DNA of 64,000 bases from positions 1 to 64,000 of the forward strand of contig NZ_MSPQ01000001.1 in NCBI RefSeq assembly GCF_001936475.1, in the 5' to 3' direction. Shown here piece by piece: positions 36,149 to 45,995 of this stretch. Below the pieces are notes generated by a model, which saw only the letters and a list, made by a program, of their open reading frames with translations, had not been told where the DNA came from and did not search any database. The DNA comes from Algoriphagus marinus. GTDB lineage: Bacteria; Bacteroidota; Bacteroidia; Cytophagales; Cyclobacteriaceae. Position numbers and translations under genes: made by a program. Each line of letters opens with the position of its first letter. The first letter of the stretch is position 1.

Positions 36149-36172
36149 AAAAAGGAGCGATTTCTCGCTCCT
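36147..36172 (-). terminator. Rho-independent terminator (minus strand)
   Basis: Read on the minus strand, GGAGCGA-GAAA-TCGCTCC is a seven-base stem with a GAAA tetraloop followed by seven T residues. It ends the transcript of the secreted protein at 36181-37647 and touches the end of the convergent plus-strand gene. Confidence 0.85.
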
Positions 36173-36180
36173 GTCTAAAA

Positions 36181-37647
36181 TTAGAACCCGCAATAATGGG
36201 TGAAGGTGTCTTTGTATTCTCCATCCTGGGTTCGTTGGATGGTCTCTACAGTCGCATTTCCAAAGCCAGTGGAGGAAATGGTAAATACATCCATTTGGGT
36301 GAATCCAGTTCCATTATTTTCGGATCTTCCGATTTCTCGATAACCCATCCGATTTCCATATTTATCCAATTTTAGGATACCGTAAGTGGAGTAGCTAATA
36401 CCTCCACTGGAGGCTCGCTTGAGGATCAAATAGCTTTTAGCTTTATCGCATTCTCCTACCAGACCCAAAGCGTAAACATTGGCTCCCCTGCCGAGATTCA
36501 ATCGATTGGTCAGTGCGAGATTAGTTACCTCATTGCCTTTGATCGAATTGTAATCCAATTTATAGACCTTAGGAAGCGGGGTAAAATAGGCATCCCATTC
36601 CTGCTGCTCTTTGATTTGGGAAGCAAAGCGCTCCTGAAGTTGAGACTCATTGGCATATTGTCGCTTCTCTCTGATTTCCTTTTGCATGGCTATTAAATCC
36701 AGATTCTCATTTTTTGAGGCTGGGCTGATTCTAGTCGCCGTTTGAAGATTAGTCTTCTTATCCAAAATGATCAAATCAATATCGTTTAAGTCTTCTGCTG
36801 CATTATTCTTTGAATCCAATCTCACCATATAGTTCCACATCGGAGTCCATTCATACCTGGTGTTCACATCCGCCGGAGTAAAATTTCCCACCTCGTAAGT
36901 TTCTCCATTGATCGCAGCGATTTTGTCTAGACTCCCGCCTTTCATTCGTGTAGCGGCATATACTTTTCCATCCGAGAGGGAAGTGACTAAGGTGTAAAGA
37001 TCAACTTTAGCGGTTTGAACAGGCTTAAGGGACATCAGATCCACTATATTTCCTTCCTTTCCACTTTTCAGGGCAATCACATTTTTAGCGGCAATCACGT
37101 TTGTCATCCCCTGATCAAAAGCATGCGATCGCCACTCACGGGTCATCCAATTGTAGTATTGAATTACTGAGCCGGTGATTTTATCGAAATTATATTCCCC
37201 TTTCTTATTTTTTGCGAATTGGTTAAAGGAAAAAATCACCCAATCTCCGATTACATCCTGTACAGGTCCATGATCCTGGGCGAGAAATTGGTCATGAAGC
37301 CGAAAAATATCCCTTGCTTCATCCAGAATAAAATAGTGTCCGGGATTAATTCCCCCCTCATAGCCCACTAGAATGACTTTTCCATTCTTAAAATCAAATT
37401 GGTGTGGCCTCAAGCGGGAGATATCCTTAGGTACAAGCCCGTCAAGATTCACGGTATGAACCAGCTTGTTAGTAGCTAACTCATAAACCAAACCCAGTTT
37501 TTTGTACTCATCGAAAACCATGCAATGCGTCTCATTCTGATCCAACAAAACACTGACATCATTTAAAGAAATTTTTCCAAATAATTTATCGATCTGAGCT
37601 TCCGCAAAGAGTGGAACAAAAAGTAAAATGAGGAGTAATTTTTTCAT
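36181..37647 (-). CDS. Secreted protein of unknown function, propeller-like
   Basis: This 488-residue protein has a signal peptide (MKKLLLILLFVPLFAEAQ). The body has repeated strand patterns (VHTVNLDGLV, GKVILVGYEG, DWVIFSFNQF, GKVYAATRMKGG) and Asp/Asn-rich turns, suggesting a beta-propeller. A Lys/Glu-rich helical insert lies near residues 320-350. It ends with a cysteine-bearing THYCGF. I do not recognise the family. It lies between the zinc-ribbon and CHAT genes and has its own terminator. Confidence 0.75.
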   Translation of the reverse strand: MKKLLLILLFVPLFAEAQIDKLFGKISLNDVSVLLDQNETHCMVFDEYKKLGLVYELATNKLVHTVNLDGLVPKDISRLRPHQFDFKNGKVILVGYEGGINPGHYFILDEARDIFRLHDQFLAQDHGPVQDVIGDWVIFSFNQFAKNKKGEYNFDKITGSVIQYYNWMTREWRSHAFDQGMTNVIAAKNVIALKSGKEGNIVDLMSLKPVQTAKVDLYTLVTSLSDGKVYAATRMKGGSLDKIAAINGETYEVGNFTPADVNTRYEWTPMWNYMVRLDSKNNAAEDLNDIDLIILDKKTNLQTATRISPASKNENLDLIAMQKEIREKRQYANESQLQERFASQIKEQQEWDAYFTPLPKVYKLDYNSIKGNEVTNLALTNRLNLGRGANVYALGLVGECDKAKSYLILKRASSGGISYSTYGILKLDKYGNRMGYREIGRSENNGTGFTQMDVFTISSTGFGNATVETIQRTQDGEYKDTFTHYCGF

Positions 37648-38010
37648 GTGTTTATAATTTTTCTATTTGGCCACATGGAATCTCGCATTTCGAATTATCA
37701 TCCTACTGTGTGACGTTATCGTCATGCTCGATTTCATCTGTTTATAATTTGATTTTTAAAGGTCATAAAGCTTGTCGCTTCCAGTTACTTCAGGATTGAT
37801 TCGGGGGAATCACGCACAGCGCAGCCTAGGGCTTTTGAGACGGATCCTAACTTCGATTTAGGACATGTGATTTCATGCTTTCTATTTTTTTCAAACCTAG
37901 AAAAGCCCACAATTCATTCATATAGGTCATTTGGCGTATTTCTTTTATGCGAGGGCGAAGCGACTTTCGTAGCTACTCATCCTGAATACTCAGATTTTGA
38001 TTGATCTCTT
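37648..38010. promoter_or_regulatory. Divergent intergenic region
   Basis: These 363 bases separate two divergent genes. They hold a 12-base direct repeat TGTTTATAATTT (37649-37660 and 37739-37750), a small inverted repeat TGACG-TTAT-CGTCA (37711-37724), and the 19-base motif at 37921-37939. No coding frame is convincing. Confidence 0.4.
37921..37939. promoter_or_regulatory. 19-bp motif shared with 35408-35426
   Basis: TATAGGTCATTTGGCGTAT matches the motif upstream of the zinc-ribbon gene at 18 of 19 positions. Here it lies 71 bases before the CHAT protein start. The bases on each side are unrelated, so the motif and not a longer duplication is conserved. Confidence 0.45.
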
Positions 38011-40899
38011 ATGAATCCTTTTTCTACCAAAACTTCCTCTTTATCAATTTTCCTCAGCATCCCAATACTAACTTTTTTCTTTTCACTTTCGGCTTTCGCC
38101 CAAGTGGACTATGCTGCCTTATACCAAAAAGATATGGATGCCAGTGTGGCAGCACTCACCGCGAAGGATATGCCTGCCCTGGCAAAAGCAGCAGCGGATT
38201 TTAAGCGGGATTTTCCCCAAGAATATGAGGGATATGCCTTTATGACTTTTTATCATCTCAGTCAAAATGAATTGGACAAAGCCGAGGCTGAAGGAAAGCT
38301 GATGCAAGCTTTTAAACCGGTGGACCAAGCGACTTATTCGATTTTGGCAATGCTCCGATATATGCAAGGAAATACTGCTGAGGCGGAAAAGTTGCTTTAT
38401 TATTATTACCAGACCATTTATCAAGGGGATGTTTCTGCGACATTTGATGATATCGCAATCGTCGAGCAAAACTCTGGACGGGACCTCAGTGGCTTTGGGG
38501 AAATGGTAAAGAGGACTTTCGACCCAGCAGCATATGATTATACCCTGGCAAACAATTACTTCGGCTGCAAGTATGCCATGCTTGGGGGTGAAGATTGTCC
38601 CGATTTCAAAAAATATGTCGCACAATACAACCAATACCGCCCATTCAATCCTGACATCGCCCTTGATGCAGCCTATGCCGAGGGCACGCTTGCCTATGCA
38701 AGGGGTGACTTGGAGGGTTCTCGGAAAATCTTTCGCCAGTTTACCAAAGATGCTGAATCCCAAAACCTGATGCCTTTTCGCCAAGGTACAGCGCTTTATT
38801 ACCTGAGTGATATCGACCAGCGAAACTTAGACCGAGAATCCGCTTGGCTCAATTCAAAATTAGCACTGCAAAAGCTTCGCCCACTCAATATTCCTTTGGA
38901 AACAGAAGCTCGAATTCTCGAAACGAAACTGATCCTAGAGGCTAATCTGGACAAAACAACAGAGCAGCGACAAACCGCCAATGAGCTTCTATTGGTCGGG
39001 AAAAAGCTAAACAATTTCTACTATCAAGCTACTGCCCTGAACAGTCTCGGAACCTCCTACTTCGGTCAAGACCTTACCGCTGATCGGGCCAAAATGGCTA
39101 ACTACTTTGCCGAAGCTTTGGTAGCTGCAAAAGCTAGTGGAAATAAGGATATCGAAATGACCATCAGACAAAACAATCAGATTGTCCTTTTTCAACAAGG
39201 AAAGCGAACTGAAGCGATCGCCTCTGGAGAAGAAGTCTATCGCTACGAGCTCAGTAGAAACAACATCTCCCAAGCTGCCAATGTCATGAATAACACCGGA
39301 TTTATGCAGTATTATGCAAAAGACTATACCGGCGCAAATGAATCATTCAAGAAATCCATTGATCTAGTCGAACAACGGAAAGCAGGGCTAAAACCAGAGC
39401 AGCAATTAGCGGTGATGAATCAAGCCAGCTCAGCCTACAGCGGACTGATCATGTCGCTAAGCTATCAGAATAATCCTGCTGAATTATTTGAAATCCAAGA
39501 ACGAAACCGAAGTGGCTACCTGAGAGAGCAGCTGAACTCTTCAGCCAAAATCCCTTCCTTGGCTGAAGCCAAGGCATTACTCAAATCGGATGAAGTTTTG
39601 GTCATGTATTCCCTAGCATCTCCCGGGGAAATCATCATTAATGTGATCACGGCCAATCAGGCAACCATCAGGAGACACTATCCGATCGATGCGTTTATCA
39701 CAATGAAGAAAACTTTTACAGATCGGGCAAAACAAATTCCTGCTAACCTGATCCCTTCGCTCAAAAATGCCAATATCGATTACCTGGATGGAAATTTGGT
39801 CACTTATCAATCCAAGGAGCAATCTTATCAAGCGGAGGATTTTTCCCAATTAGTCCAGTGGACCAGAGAATTGCTGGAAAGTATGGATCCACAACTAGCT
39901 GATATGCGAAAAACTTTTCTTAAACATTGGTATAATTTCACCTTAGCTCCAATTTCGGACCTGTTGACAGGCAAAAAGACCGTTCTGATCAGCGCTTCCA
40001 ATGAACTTCACTTTCTGCCATTTGAGACATTTTTAGATCAAAATGGCAGTTACTTTATCGAGAAATTTGATGTTCGATACATTCCATCTGTGAGTGTATT
40101 GCGGGAAGTGTCGCAGCGAAAATATGAGGAAACCCGTAAGCCTATCATTGCCTTTGGAGGAGCAACCTATCAACCCTCGCCCGATCCGAATTCTCCAAGA
40201 AGACAGATGAGCACCGAGGACGTATTGCTAGTTGGGCAAGAAATCAGGGAAAAAATCAAAGCTGGAAATTACTTTTTAAAACCTGAACTGGATCAAATGG
40301 GTTTTGGAGGAGCTAACTATCTGGAAGGCACACTTCGAGAGGTAAATTACTTTGCCAGCCTAAGTCCCGAAAATAAAATCTATACTGGAGACGGGATGCG
40401 AGAGAGCAATATCAAAGCACTCAACGCCTCGGGAGAACTCGCAAATTATCGATTTGTGCACATCGCGACACATGGTTTCACCACGGAGGTGATTCCCGAA
40501 CTCAGTGGGATCATGTGCACCCAACCCAACGGAGGAGATAGCAAAGAAGACATGTTTTTACTTGCTCCGGAAATCGCTAAGCTCAAGTTAAAATCTGATA
40601 TGGCCATCCTCAGTGCCTGCAGCACAGGAATTGGAAAACTTTATAAAGGAGAAGGTTTCAGTGGATTGAACACCGCATTCATGCTAGCCGGTGCGAATAG
40701 CACTCTACTTTCCCTTTGGCCGGTAAATGATTTTGGAACCATGCTTCTTATGCAGCAAATGTACAAAGACATTCTACTGGAGGGCAGTAATACCACCGCA
40801 GCTTTGAACCAAATCAAACGTGACATGGCTACTGGGAAATATGGTGCAGATGCACAGATTCCTTCGATCTGGGCTCCCTTTGTCCTTAACGGGAACTAG
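38011..40899 (+). CDS. Secreted TPR-CHAT domain protein
   Basis: This 962-residue protein has a signal peptide (ending SAFAQ) and TPR-like helical repeats over about residues 30-500. A C-terminal CHAT domain of the caspase-like clan follows (about 640-960). The catalytic dyad is visible as His821 (HIATHGF) and Cys870 (LSACSTG), followed by GEGFSGLNTAFMLAG and TLLSLWPVND. CHAT proteins are cysteine proteases or regulatory scaffolds. Export to the periplasm or surface is unlike the cytoplasmic CHAT proteases of defence systems, so a role in signalling or protein processing at the envelope is more likely. Confidence 0.9.
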   Translation: MNPFSTKTSSLSIFLSIPILTFFFSLSAFAQVDYAALYQKDMDASVAALTAKDMPALAKAAADFKRDFPQEYEGYAFMTFYHLSQNELDKAEAEGKLMQAFKPVDQATYSILAMLRYMQGNTAEAEKLLYYYYQTIYQGDVSATFDDIAIVEQNSGRDLSGFGEMVKRTFDPAAYDYTLANNYFGCKYAMLGGEDCPDFKKYVAQYNQYRPFNPDIALDAAYAEGTLAYARGDLEGSRKIFRQFTKDAESQNLMPFRQGTALYYLSDIDQRNLDRESAWLNSKLALQKLRPLNIPLETEARILETKLILEANLDKTTEQRQTANELLLVGKKLNNFYYQATALNSLGTSYFGQDLTADRAKMANYFAEALVAAKASGNKDIEMTIRQNNQIVLFQQGKRTEAIASGEEVYRYELSRNNISQAANVMNNTGFMQYYAKDYTGANESFKKSIDLVEQRKAGLKPEQQLAVMNQASSAYSGLIMSLSYQNNPAELFEIQERNRSGYLREQLNSSAKIPSLAEAKALLKSDEVLVMYSLASPGEIIINVITANQATIRRHYPIDAFITMKKTFTDRAKQIPANLIPSLKNANIDYLDGNLVTYQSKEQSYQAEDFSQLVQWTRELLESMDPQLADMRKTFLKHWYNFTLAPISDLLTGKKTVLISASNELHFLPFETFLDQNGSYFIEKFDVRYIPSVSVLREVSQRKYEETRKPIIAFGGATYQPSPDPNSPRRQMSTEDVLLVGQEIREKIKAGNYFLKPELDQMGFGGANYLEGTLREVNYFASLSPENKIYTGDGMRESNIKALNASGELANYRFVHIATHGFTTEVIPELSGIMCTQPNGGDSKEDMFLLAPEIAKLKLKSDMAILSACSTGIGKLYKGEGFSGLNTAFMLAGANSTLLSLWPVNDFGTMLLMQQMYKDILLEGSNTTAALNQIKRDMATGKYGADAQIPSIWAPFVLNGN

Positions 40900-40905
40900 C
40901 GCTTC

Positions 40906-42438
40906 TTATAATTTCGGTGGTACTCGGTGCCTCGTCCCTTGCTCATAGCTATAGGAGAGCTTGATCAAAGTAGGTTCCGCGTACATTCTTCCGAGAAACT
41001 GTAGCCCTGCTGGAAGATTTCCCGAGCTGAACCCCATGGGAACAGTAAAGGCAGGCTGTCCGGTATGTGGAGCAATGATCTGCGAATTATCCCCGCGATA
41101 TTCTTCCTCAAATCGCTCAATAAGCGCTGGCCGATTATTCCAAGAGGGGTAAACCAACACATCCACCTGAAGTGAATCCATGGTTTTCTCTATTGCTTCC
41201 CGAAAAGCGATTCTTCGTTCATCCTCGTAAGCATTCCCACAGGGGATTTCTGGATTTCCTCTTCTTAGGGAACTTCCCCCTAAAGAGGCAATACGCTGGC
41301 GAGTGTATTCCGACTTTGTTCCCACTCGAAGTACATCCTCAAATGTGCTCATCGTATCACGCTTGACATAGGTTTGAAGGAAGTCTTCCAGGTCATTTCT
41401 AAAAGTAGGACACCATTGGTCTTGTCTCAGTTCCTCAAAATTTGGAACTGCAACTGAATCCACAATCACCGCTCCTAGGCTTTCCATATCTTTCAATGCT
41501 TGATTGAAAAGTTCTGTGATTTCAGGATCAGGATCTCGCTCACTCAAGGTTCGAAAGACTCCGATTCGGGCTCCTTTCAGTCCATCTTTATCCAGATATT
41601 GGAGGTAATTATTTTCTGCTTTCCCTTCTGAATAGGCTGTCAACCGATCTTTTGGATCGATTCCAGCCATAACTTGCAGGACTCTAGTGGCATCTTCTAC
41701 ACTTTTGACCATTGGTCCAACTACGTCATTTCGGAGGTAAAGCGGGACAATTCCCTCACGACTGATCAAACCAAGGGTACTTCGGAATCCTACTAATGCA
41801 TTATGCGAAGAAGGCCCGCGGATGGAATTTCCGGTGTCGGTCCCCAATCCAATTGTACCCAGATTTGCTGCGACTGCAGCTCCCGTACCTCCACTGGAAC
41901 CTGCTGGCACATAGTCAAGATTGTAAGGATTTCGAGTGATGCCAGCCGTAGAACTCTCTGAATGCATAGGAGAAAAAGCCCATTCGGCCATATTGGATTT
42001 TGCCAAAATAATGGCTCCAGCTTGCTCCAATTGGGTGATAATAAAGGCATCTGTCTCCGGATAAAAATCAGCCAAAGCCAGTGAACCAGCGGTGGTCGGC
42101 ATCCCGATCGTATTGATATTATCCTTGACGATCATGGGAATACCATGAAGCGGGCGGAGTTTTCCGGTTTCCTTGTATTCGGAATCGAGTGCTTTGGCGA
42201 TCTCCAATGCCTTCGGATTGATGATCGTAAGGGCATTGATTTTTGGATTGACCGAATCAATGCGAGCGAGGTATGCTTCCACCAGGGCAACTGCCGTTAA
42301 TTCGCCTGAAGCATATTTTTCATGGATAGCCGAAATAGAAAGTGACTCCAGGTCCAGATCAAGCTTTTTCTTCTCTGGCAAACATGCCGAGAATAGAATG
42401 AGCAAAATGAGAGCAAAAAGCGAAGTTGATTTTTTCAT
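40906..42438 (-). CDS. Lipoprotein amidase (amidase signature family)
   Basis: I start it at 42438 (MKKSTSLFALILLILF), giving 510 residues; five more codons upstream are open and would overlap the cupin gene. A lipobox (FSAC) follows. The Ser-cisSer-Lys triad is visible: Lys in GIPMIVKDNINT, Ser in GTDTGNSIRGPS, and Ser in PAGSSGGTGAAV. The enzyme hydrolyses an amide, perhaps a peptide amide or an aryl-acylamide, outside the cytoplasm. Only 6 bases separate it from the convergent CHAT gene. Confidence 0.92.
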   Translation of the reverse strand: MKKSTSLFALILLILFSACLPEKKKLDLDLESLSISAIHEKYASGELTAVALVEAYLARIDSVNPKINALTIINPKALEIAKALDSEYKETGKLRPLHGIPMIVKDNINTIGMPTTAGSLALADFYPETDAFIITQLEQAGAIILAKSNMAEWAFSPMHSESSTAGITRNPYNLDYVPAGSSGGTGAAVAANLGTIGLGTDTGNSIRGPSSHNALVGFRSTLGLISREGIVPLYLRNDVVGPMVKSVEDATRVLQVMAGIDPKDRLTAYSEGKAENNYLQYLDKDGLKGARIGVFRTLSERDPDPEITELFNQALKDMESLGAVIVDSVAVPNFEELRQDQWCPTFRNDLEDFLQTYVKRDTMSTFEDVLRVGTKSEYTRQRIASLGGSSLRRGNPEIPCGNAYEDERRIAFREAIEKTMDSLQVDVLVYPSWNNRPALIERFEEEYRGDNSQIIAPHTGQPAFTVPMGFSSGNLPAGLQFLGRMYAEPTLIKLSYSYEQGTRHRVPPKL

Positions 42439-42452
42439 AGCAGTAGGTAGCA

Positions 42453-42812
42453 TTAAATCTTTTCAAATTTTTGAACCGTTCTTTCCGTCATCACGTCTCC
42501 GGTATGCTTGGTACTTTGAGGCTCGAAAAGAAGAACCCAAACTTCCTCTTCGGCAATCGGGTAATGCTCGACTCCTCTGGGTATAATCAACATTTCGCCT
42601 TCATTGAGTGTAATACTTCGATCACGAAACTCAATTCTAAGCGTCCCTTTAAAGATCATAAAAAGCTCATCTTCTCCTTTATGATCATGCCAGACAAATT
42701 CACCCTTTACTTTGGCGAGCTTGACATCCTGACCATTCAGCTCTCCAATGATTTTGGGAGACCAATGTTCTTTAATCAAATCAAATTTTTCGTTGAGGTT
42801 GACTTTGTTCAT
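42453..42812 (-). CDS. Small cupin-domain protein
   Basis: This 119-residue protein is a single cupin. Motif 1 is WHDHKGEDELFMIFKG and motif 2 is GEMLIIPRGVEHYPIA, giving the metal-binding His and Glu set. It has no signal peptide. It ends at the start of the amidase frame, so the two may form an operon. It could be a small metal-dependent sugar or keto-acid enzyme or a ligand-binding regulator; sequence alone does not decide. Confidence 0.88.
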   Translation of the reverse strand: MNKVNLNEKFDLIKEHWSPKIIGELNGQDVKLAKVKGEFVWHDHKGEDELFMIFKGTLRIEFRDRSITLNEGEMLIIPRGVEHYPIAEEEVWVLLFEPQSTKHTGDVMTERTVQKFEKI

Positions 42813-43261
42813 AGATAGATCAATAAGTTAAGGAGCTCTAATTTATAAGGAAAATTAAGGGAACAACTCTTTGAAATGGTTTTTCTAGATCTTTGATTTA
42901 AATTTATTAAGCTTAGTTTGATCGCCTTGGGATCATTAGTTTAATTGATCTTTTGTATTCTTTAATTCCATTTCGCGATTACGAAGTAGTCAAATCATAA
43001 ACAACCACCTCCAAAACTGAATACAGGAATAATGCGTGAGAATGATAACTCTGAGGGAATTGAACTATTGGATTTAAAGCCAAAACTACTGGGCTACTAA
43101 AAATATTAAAGCTAAATCGAGGTTCAATATTAAATCCTCTACCGCTTTTGAGGCACGACCTGCAGAGCCACAATTGATTTTCTCTTATATTGTATCTGTC
43201 GGCTGTTGCGGGAATTTGACTATCAAGAGAATGCTTGTCATTAATACCTATTTAATTAAGT
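42813..43261. other. Intergenic region without recognisable gene
   Basis: This stretch of 449 bases lies between the divergent cupin and 3D-domain genes. It is AT-rich and probably carries both promoters. A 64-codon minus-strand frame (42979-43173) has no recognisable domain or start context, and I do not call it. Confidence 0.5.
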
Positions 43262-43657
43262 ATGCGTCTTTCAAAATTAATTCATTTTATAACTGCCACG
43301 ATAATAACTCTACGCAGCGCATGCAGTAGTCCCAAAACTCAATCTATGAAAGTAAGGGCCACGGCTTACAATTCCTTAAGAGCGCAAACGGACAAAGATC
43401 CAAATATCACAGCTTGGGGTGATACCCTAAAACCCGGCATGAAGGCCATTGCTATTTCTAGAGACTTACTTGATTCAGGATTGCGATATAATATGGAAAT
43501 CACTATTGAAGGGCTAGAGGGGAAATACATAGTCATGGATAAAATGCAAGGTAGATGGACCAAAAAGATCGATATCTACATGGGCGAAGATGTTTCTAAA
43601 GCACGGGAATGGGGTAATAAAAAGGTTACGATACACTGGACCCCTGTTGTAGAATAA
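43262..43657 (+). CDS. 3D (Asp-Asp-Asp) domain protein
   Basis: This 131-residue protein has a hydrophobic leader ending LRSAC, which might be a weak lipobox. The rest is a 3D-type double-psi barrel, as in the catalytic end of MltA and in Rpf/YuiC-like proteins: VRATAYNS, then three Asp contexts AWGDTL, VMDKM and KKIDIYMG. Proteins of this fold act on peptidoglycan. The small size suggests an envelope accessory protein. It stands alone. Confidence 0.82.
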   Translation: MRLSKLIHFITATIITLRSACSSPKTQSMKVRATAYNSLRAQTDKDPNITAWGDTLKPGMKAIAISRDLLDSGLRYNMEITIEGLEGKYIVMDKMQGRWTKKIDIYMGEDVSKAREWGNKKVTIHWTPVVE

Positions 43658-43773
43658 CTTCCAGGATTTTTTTCAACGTATGATAACTCTCTTATTGGAG
43701 CTCTCATTTTGCATTCATTTTCTAATAAGGTGTACCTAAAGCTCTTCCCGGTTTAATCAAGGATTATATTTTC

Positions 43774-45939
43774 CTATTCAAACATATCGTATTTAATCTC
43801 AAATCGAGATAGAGATCCTGTATTTTTTGGTTCTTTTAATTCGGATTTAACGACAGTTATATTGGTTGAGTCTTTTGTGATTTTGAGATAATTTATCGTG
43901 TTTTTTAATAAAGCTTGATTATAAATAGTAGCAAGAGAATCTGCTGATTGAGGTGTTATCAATTGAAGTGCAGCTTCCTTTGTAGATATGGAGTCGTTAT
44001 CCACTTTAGCTCTTAGGTAGCTTTCAAAACCTTTTTCATCTTTTAAGTAATCTTTATTGGTATCCTTAAAATATTGATTTCCTAATTCTGACAATGCAAT
44101 AGCTTCTCGTTGTAATCCTGGATCTACAAAATGCATTAATTCAATTTTAAGTCCTTCCTTCTTGCCTTCCATTTCAAGCAGTTTGTCTAGTTTCCTCAAT
44201 TGCTTTTCAGAAGGAATTGTATCAGTATAACTGAATGTTATTTCTTCAAATTCTTTTGGGTCACCATCCACCAAACCGGCCAATAAATTGACTGGCGCGG
44301 AAGCTGCTCGGACAATTAGGTTCTTGAAAGTATTCCAGATTATTTTCCCAAAACTTACCTCAGGATCATTAAGATCGCCACGAACAGGTATTTCTAAATT
44401 CACATCACCATTTTTATCTTTTAATAAGAAGATGGCAAATTTTAGCGGCAGACTATATAAACCTCCTTTTTCATTTGATACAGATACATTTTTAGCTAAA
44501 AGATTGTTTTCGCTTTCAATATTTCCATTAGTAATTATTGATTTCGAGTAGTAATAAAAATCGCCTTCTACAATGCTGTGACCAGTATAATATTTAGAGT
44601 AAATATTTATATCAGATAACAAGAAGTTCTCAATGCTTAAATCTAGGTTTAAGTTGGTATAATCGGATGGATTGAAACTTAATTTTGCATTCAAAGTACC
44701 TCGATCATTTAATAGCATTTCAGAATAAATAGCTATCCATTCTGCATCACTATAGATTTCTTTGGAGTTTATTGTTATACCACTTAAGTGATAGTCAAAT
44801 ATTTCTCCTGTCAAATTATCACTGTAGTCTAAGACTCCGTTTTGAACAATTAGATTATTTATTGCATAGTATATATCGGAATCTGAATCTAATGTATCTG
44901 CATATTGTACAAGTTCATCCTGCTCAGAGATTAAACTTCCATCTGGATTAAATTTGAATATTTTGAAAAAGTTATTTGTTATAGAATCCATCTCAAAATA
45001 AGCATAGGGTTCTATAAAATTTATGGTATCAAATTCATAGATACTATTGACGTAATCGATTTTCTTTAAATTGAAGCCTACACGTTTGGCTTTTAAAAAT
45101 TCCTTATCGTTTTGATCGGTCATGATGAAGTCATCCACATCACCTCTCCCTGAAATGATAGACCTAACCGCATCATTTATATTTCCTTTTATTTCGATTT
45201 GAGTAGTCAACCTCCCATTAAAACTATTTATATCTGCATATTCCTTTACATATTCTAAGAAAGGCTCTAGATATAAATCTTTCACTGCTATTTTCGTATC
45301 AAATTCACCATCTACTGGATTAATATTCAATGAAGATTGAAAATATCCTCCATTTTGAAAGTTAAACTTAATGTCGGCGTTACTTTTTTCTTGCTGATCC
45401 CAGCCTATGTATGGAATCAAGAATGATAAATCTTCAATGAGAGTTTCTTTACCGACGTTTTGATTGTCAAAAATGAAATTGGCATCTTTTAGCTCAATAT
45501 TTGAAATGCTATATTTAAAAGATTCAGGGTTCTTTTCCTCTATAGAAATGGAATCTTGTCTATGAAAAGCAATTAAATCATCAAAATTGAAAGAAGAATC
45601 CTGCATAACGATTTTGACTTTTAATCCGTCAATGAAAAATTGTTCTATAACTTTCTCATTGAATAAGAAGCGGTATGGTTCAATGTCAATAACTAGGGTA
45701 TCAAAAGAGGTGAATTCATCTTTTCCATTTTGCTCAAACATTTTAAAGTTGTAGACTTTTGCAGTGCTTGTGAAATAATTATACTTCAAGCTTCCTATAT
45801 CGATCTGCCGGCCTAAAAGTTCTAGGCTGTGCGAAATGGCATATTGCTTTATAAAAAATGGCAAAAAAGCCAGGATAATAATTATTATCCCGGCTATAAC
45901 AGCAATGAAACTATTTACTTTCTTTTTTAAGAAGGACAT
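43774..45939 (-). CDS. AsmA-like DUF748 protein
   Basis: This 721-residue protein has one N-terminal transmembrane helix (about 11-31, FIAVIAGIIIIILAFLPFF) and a long beta-rich periplasmic part. Typical features are ISHSLELLGRQIDIGSLKY near the start, GRGDVDDF and DLNLDLSIENFLLSDINIYS in the middle, and IPVRGDLNDPEVSFGKIIW near residue 550. A charged helical tail follows. AsmA-clan proteins bridge inner and outer membranes and move lipids. The tail after residue 560 matches the usual DUF748 end. It forms its own transcription unit. Confidence 0.88.
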   Translation of the reverse strand: MSFLKKKVNSFIAVIAGIIIIILAFLPFFIKQYAISHSLELLGRQIDIGSLKYNYFTSTAKVYNFKMFEQNGKDEFTSFDTLVIDIEPYRFLFNEKVIEQFFIDGLKVKIVMQDSSFNFDDLIAFHRQDSISIEEKNPESFKYSISNIELKDANFIFDNQNVGKETLIEDLSFLIPYIGWDQQEKSNADIKFNFQNGGYFQSSLNINPVDGEFDTKIAVKDLYLEPFLEYVKEYADINSFNGRLTTQIEIKGNINDAVRSIISGRGDVDDFIMTDQNDKEFLKAKRVGFNLKKIDYVNSIYEFDTINFIEPYAYFEMDSITNNFFKIFKFNPDGSLISEQDELVQYADTLDSDSDIYYAINNLIVQNGVLDYSDNLTGEIFDYHLSGITINSKEIYSDAEWIAIYSEMLLNDRGTLNAKLSFNPSDYTNLNLDLSIENFLLSDINIYSKYYTGHSIVEGDFYYYSKSIITNGNIESENNLLAKNVSVSNEKGGLYSLPLKFAIFLLKDKNGDVNLEIPVRGDLNDPEVSFGKIIWNTFKNLIVRAASAPVNLLAGLVDGDPKEFEEITFSYTDTIPSEKQLRKLDKLLEMEGKKEGLKIELMHFVDPGLQREAIALSELGNQYFKDTNKDYLKDEKGFESYLRAKVDNDSISTKEAALQLITPQSADSLATIYNQALLKNTINYLKITKDSTNITVVKSELKEPKNTGSLSRFEIKYDMFE

Positions 45940-45995
45940 TTAAAACAAGTATTAGATAATTGTTTTTGATAAAAAAAGTGAAAGTAAGGAAAGCA

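Noticed and set aside
42979..43173. 64-codon minus-strand frame in the cupin/3D intergenic space
   Set aside because: No start context, no domain and no neighbours; treated as non-coding.
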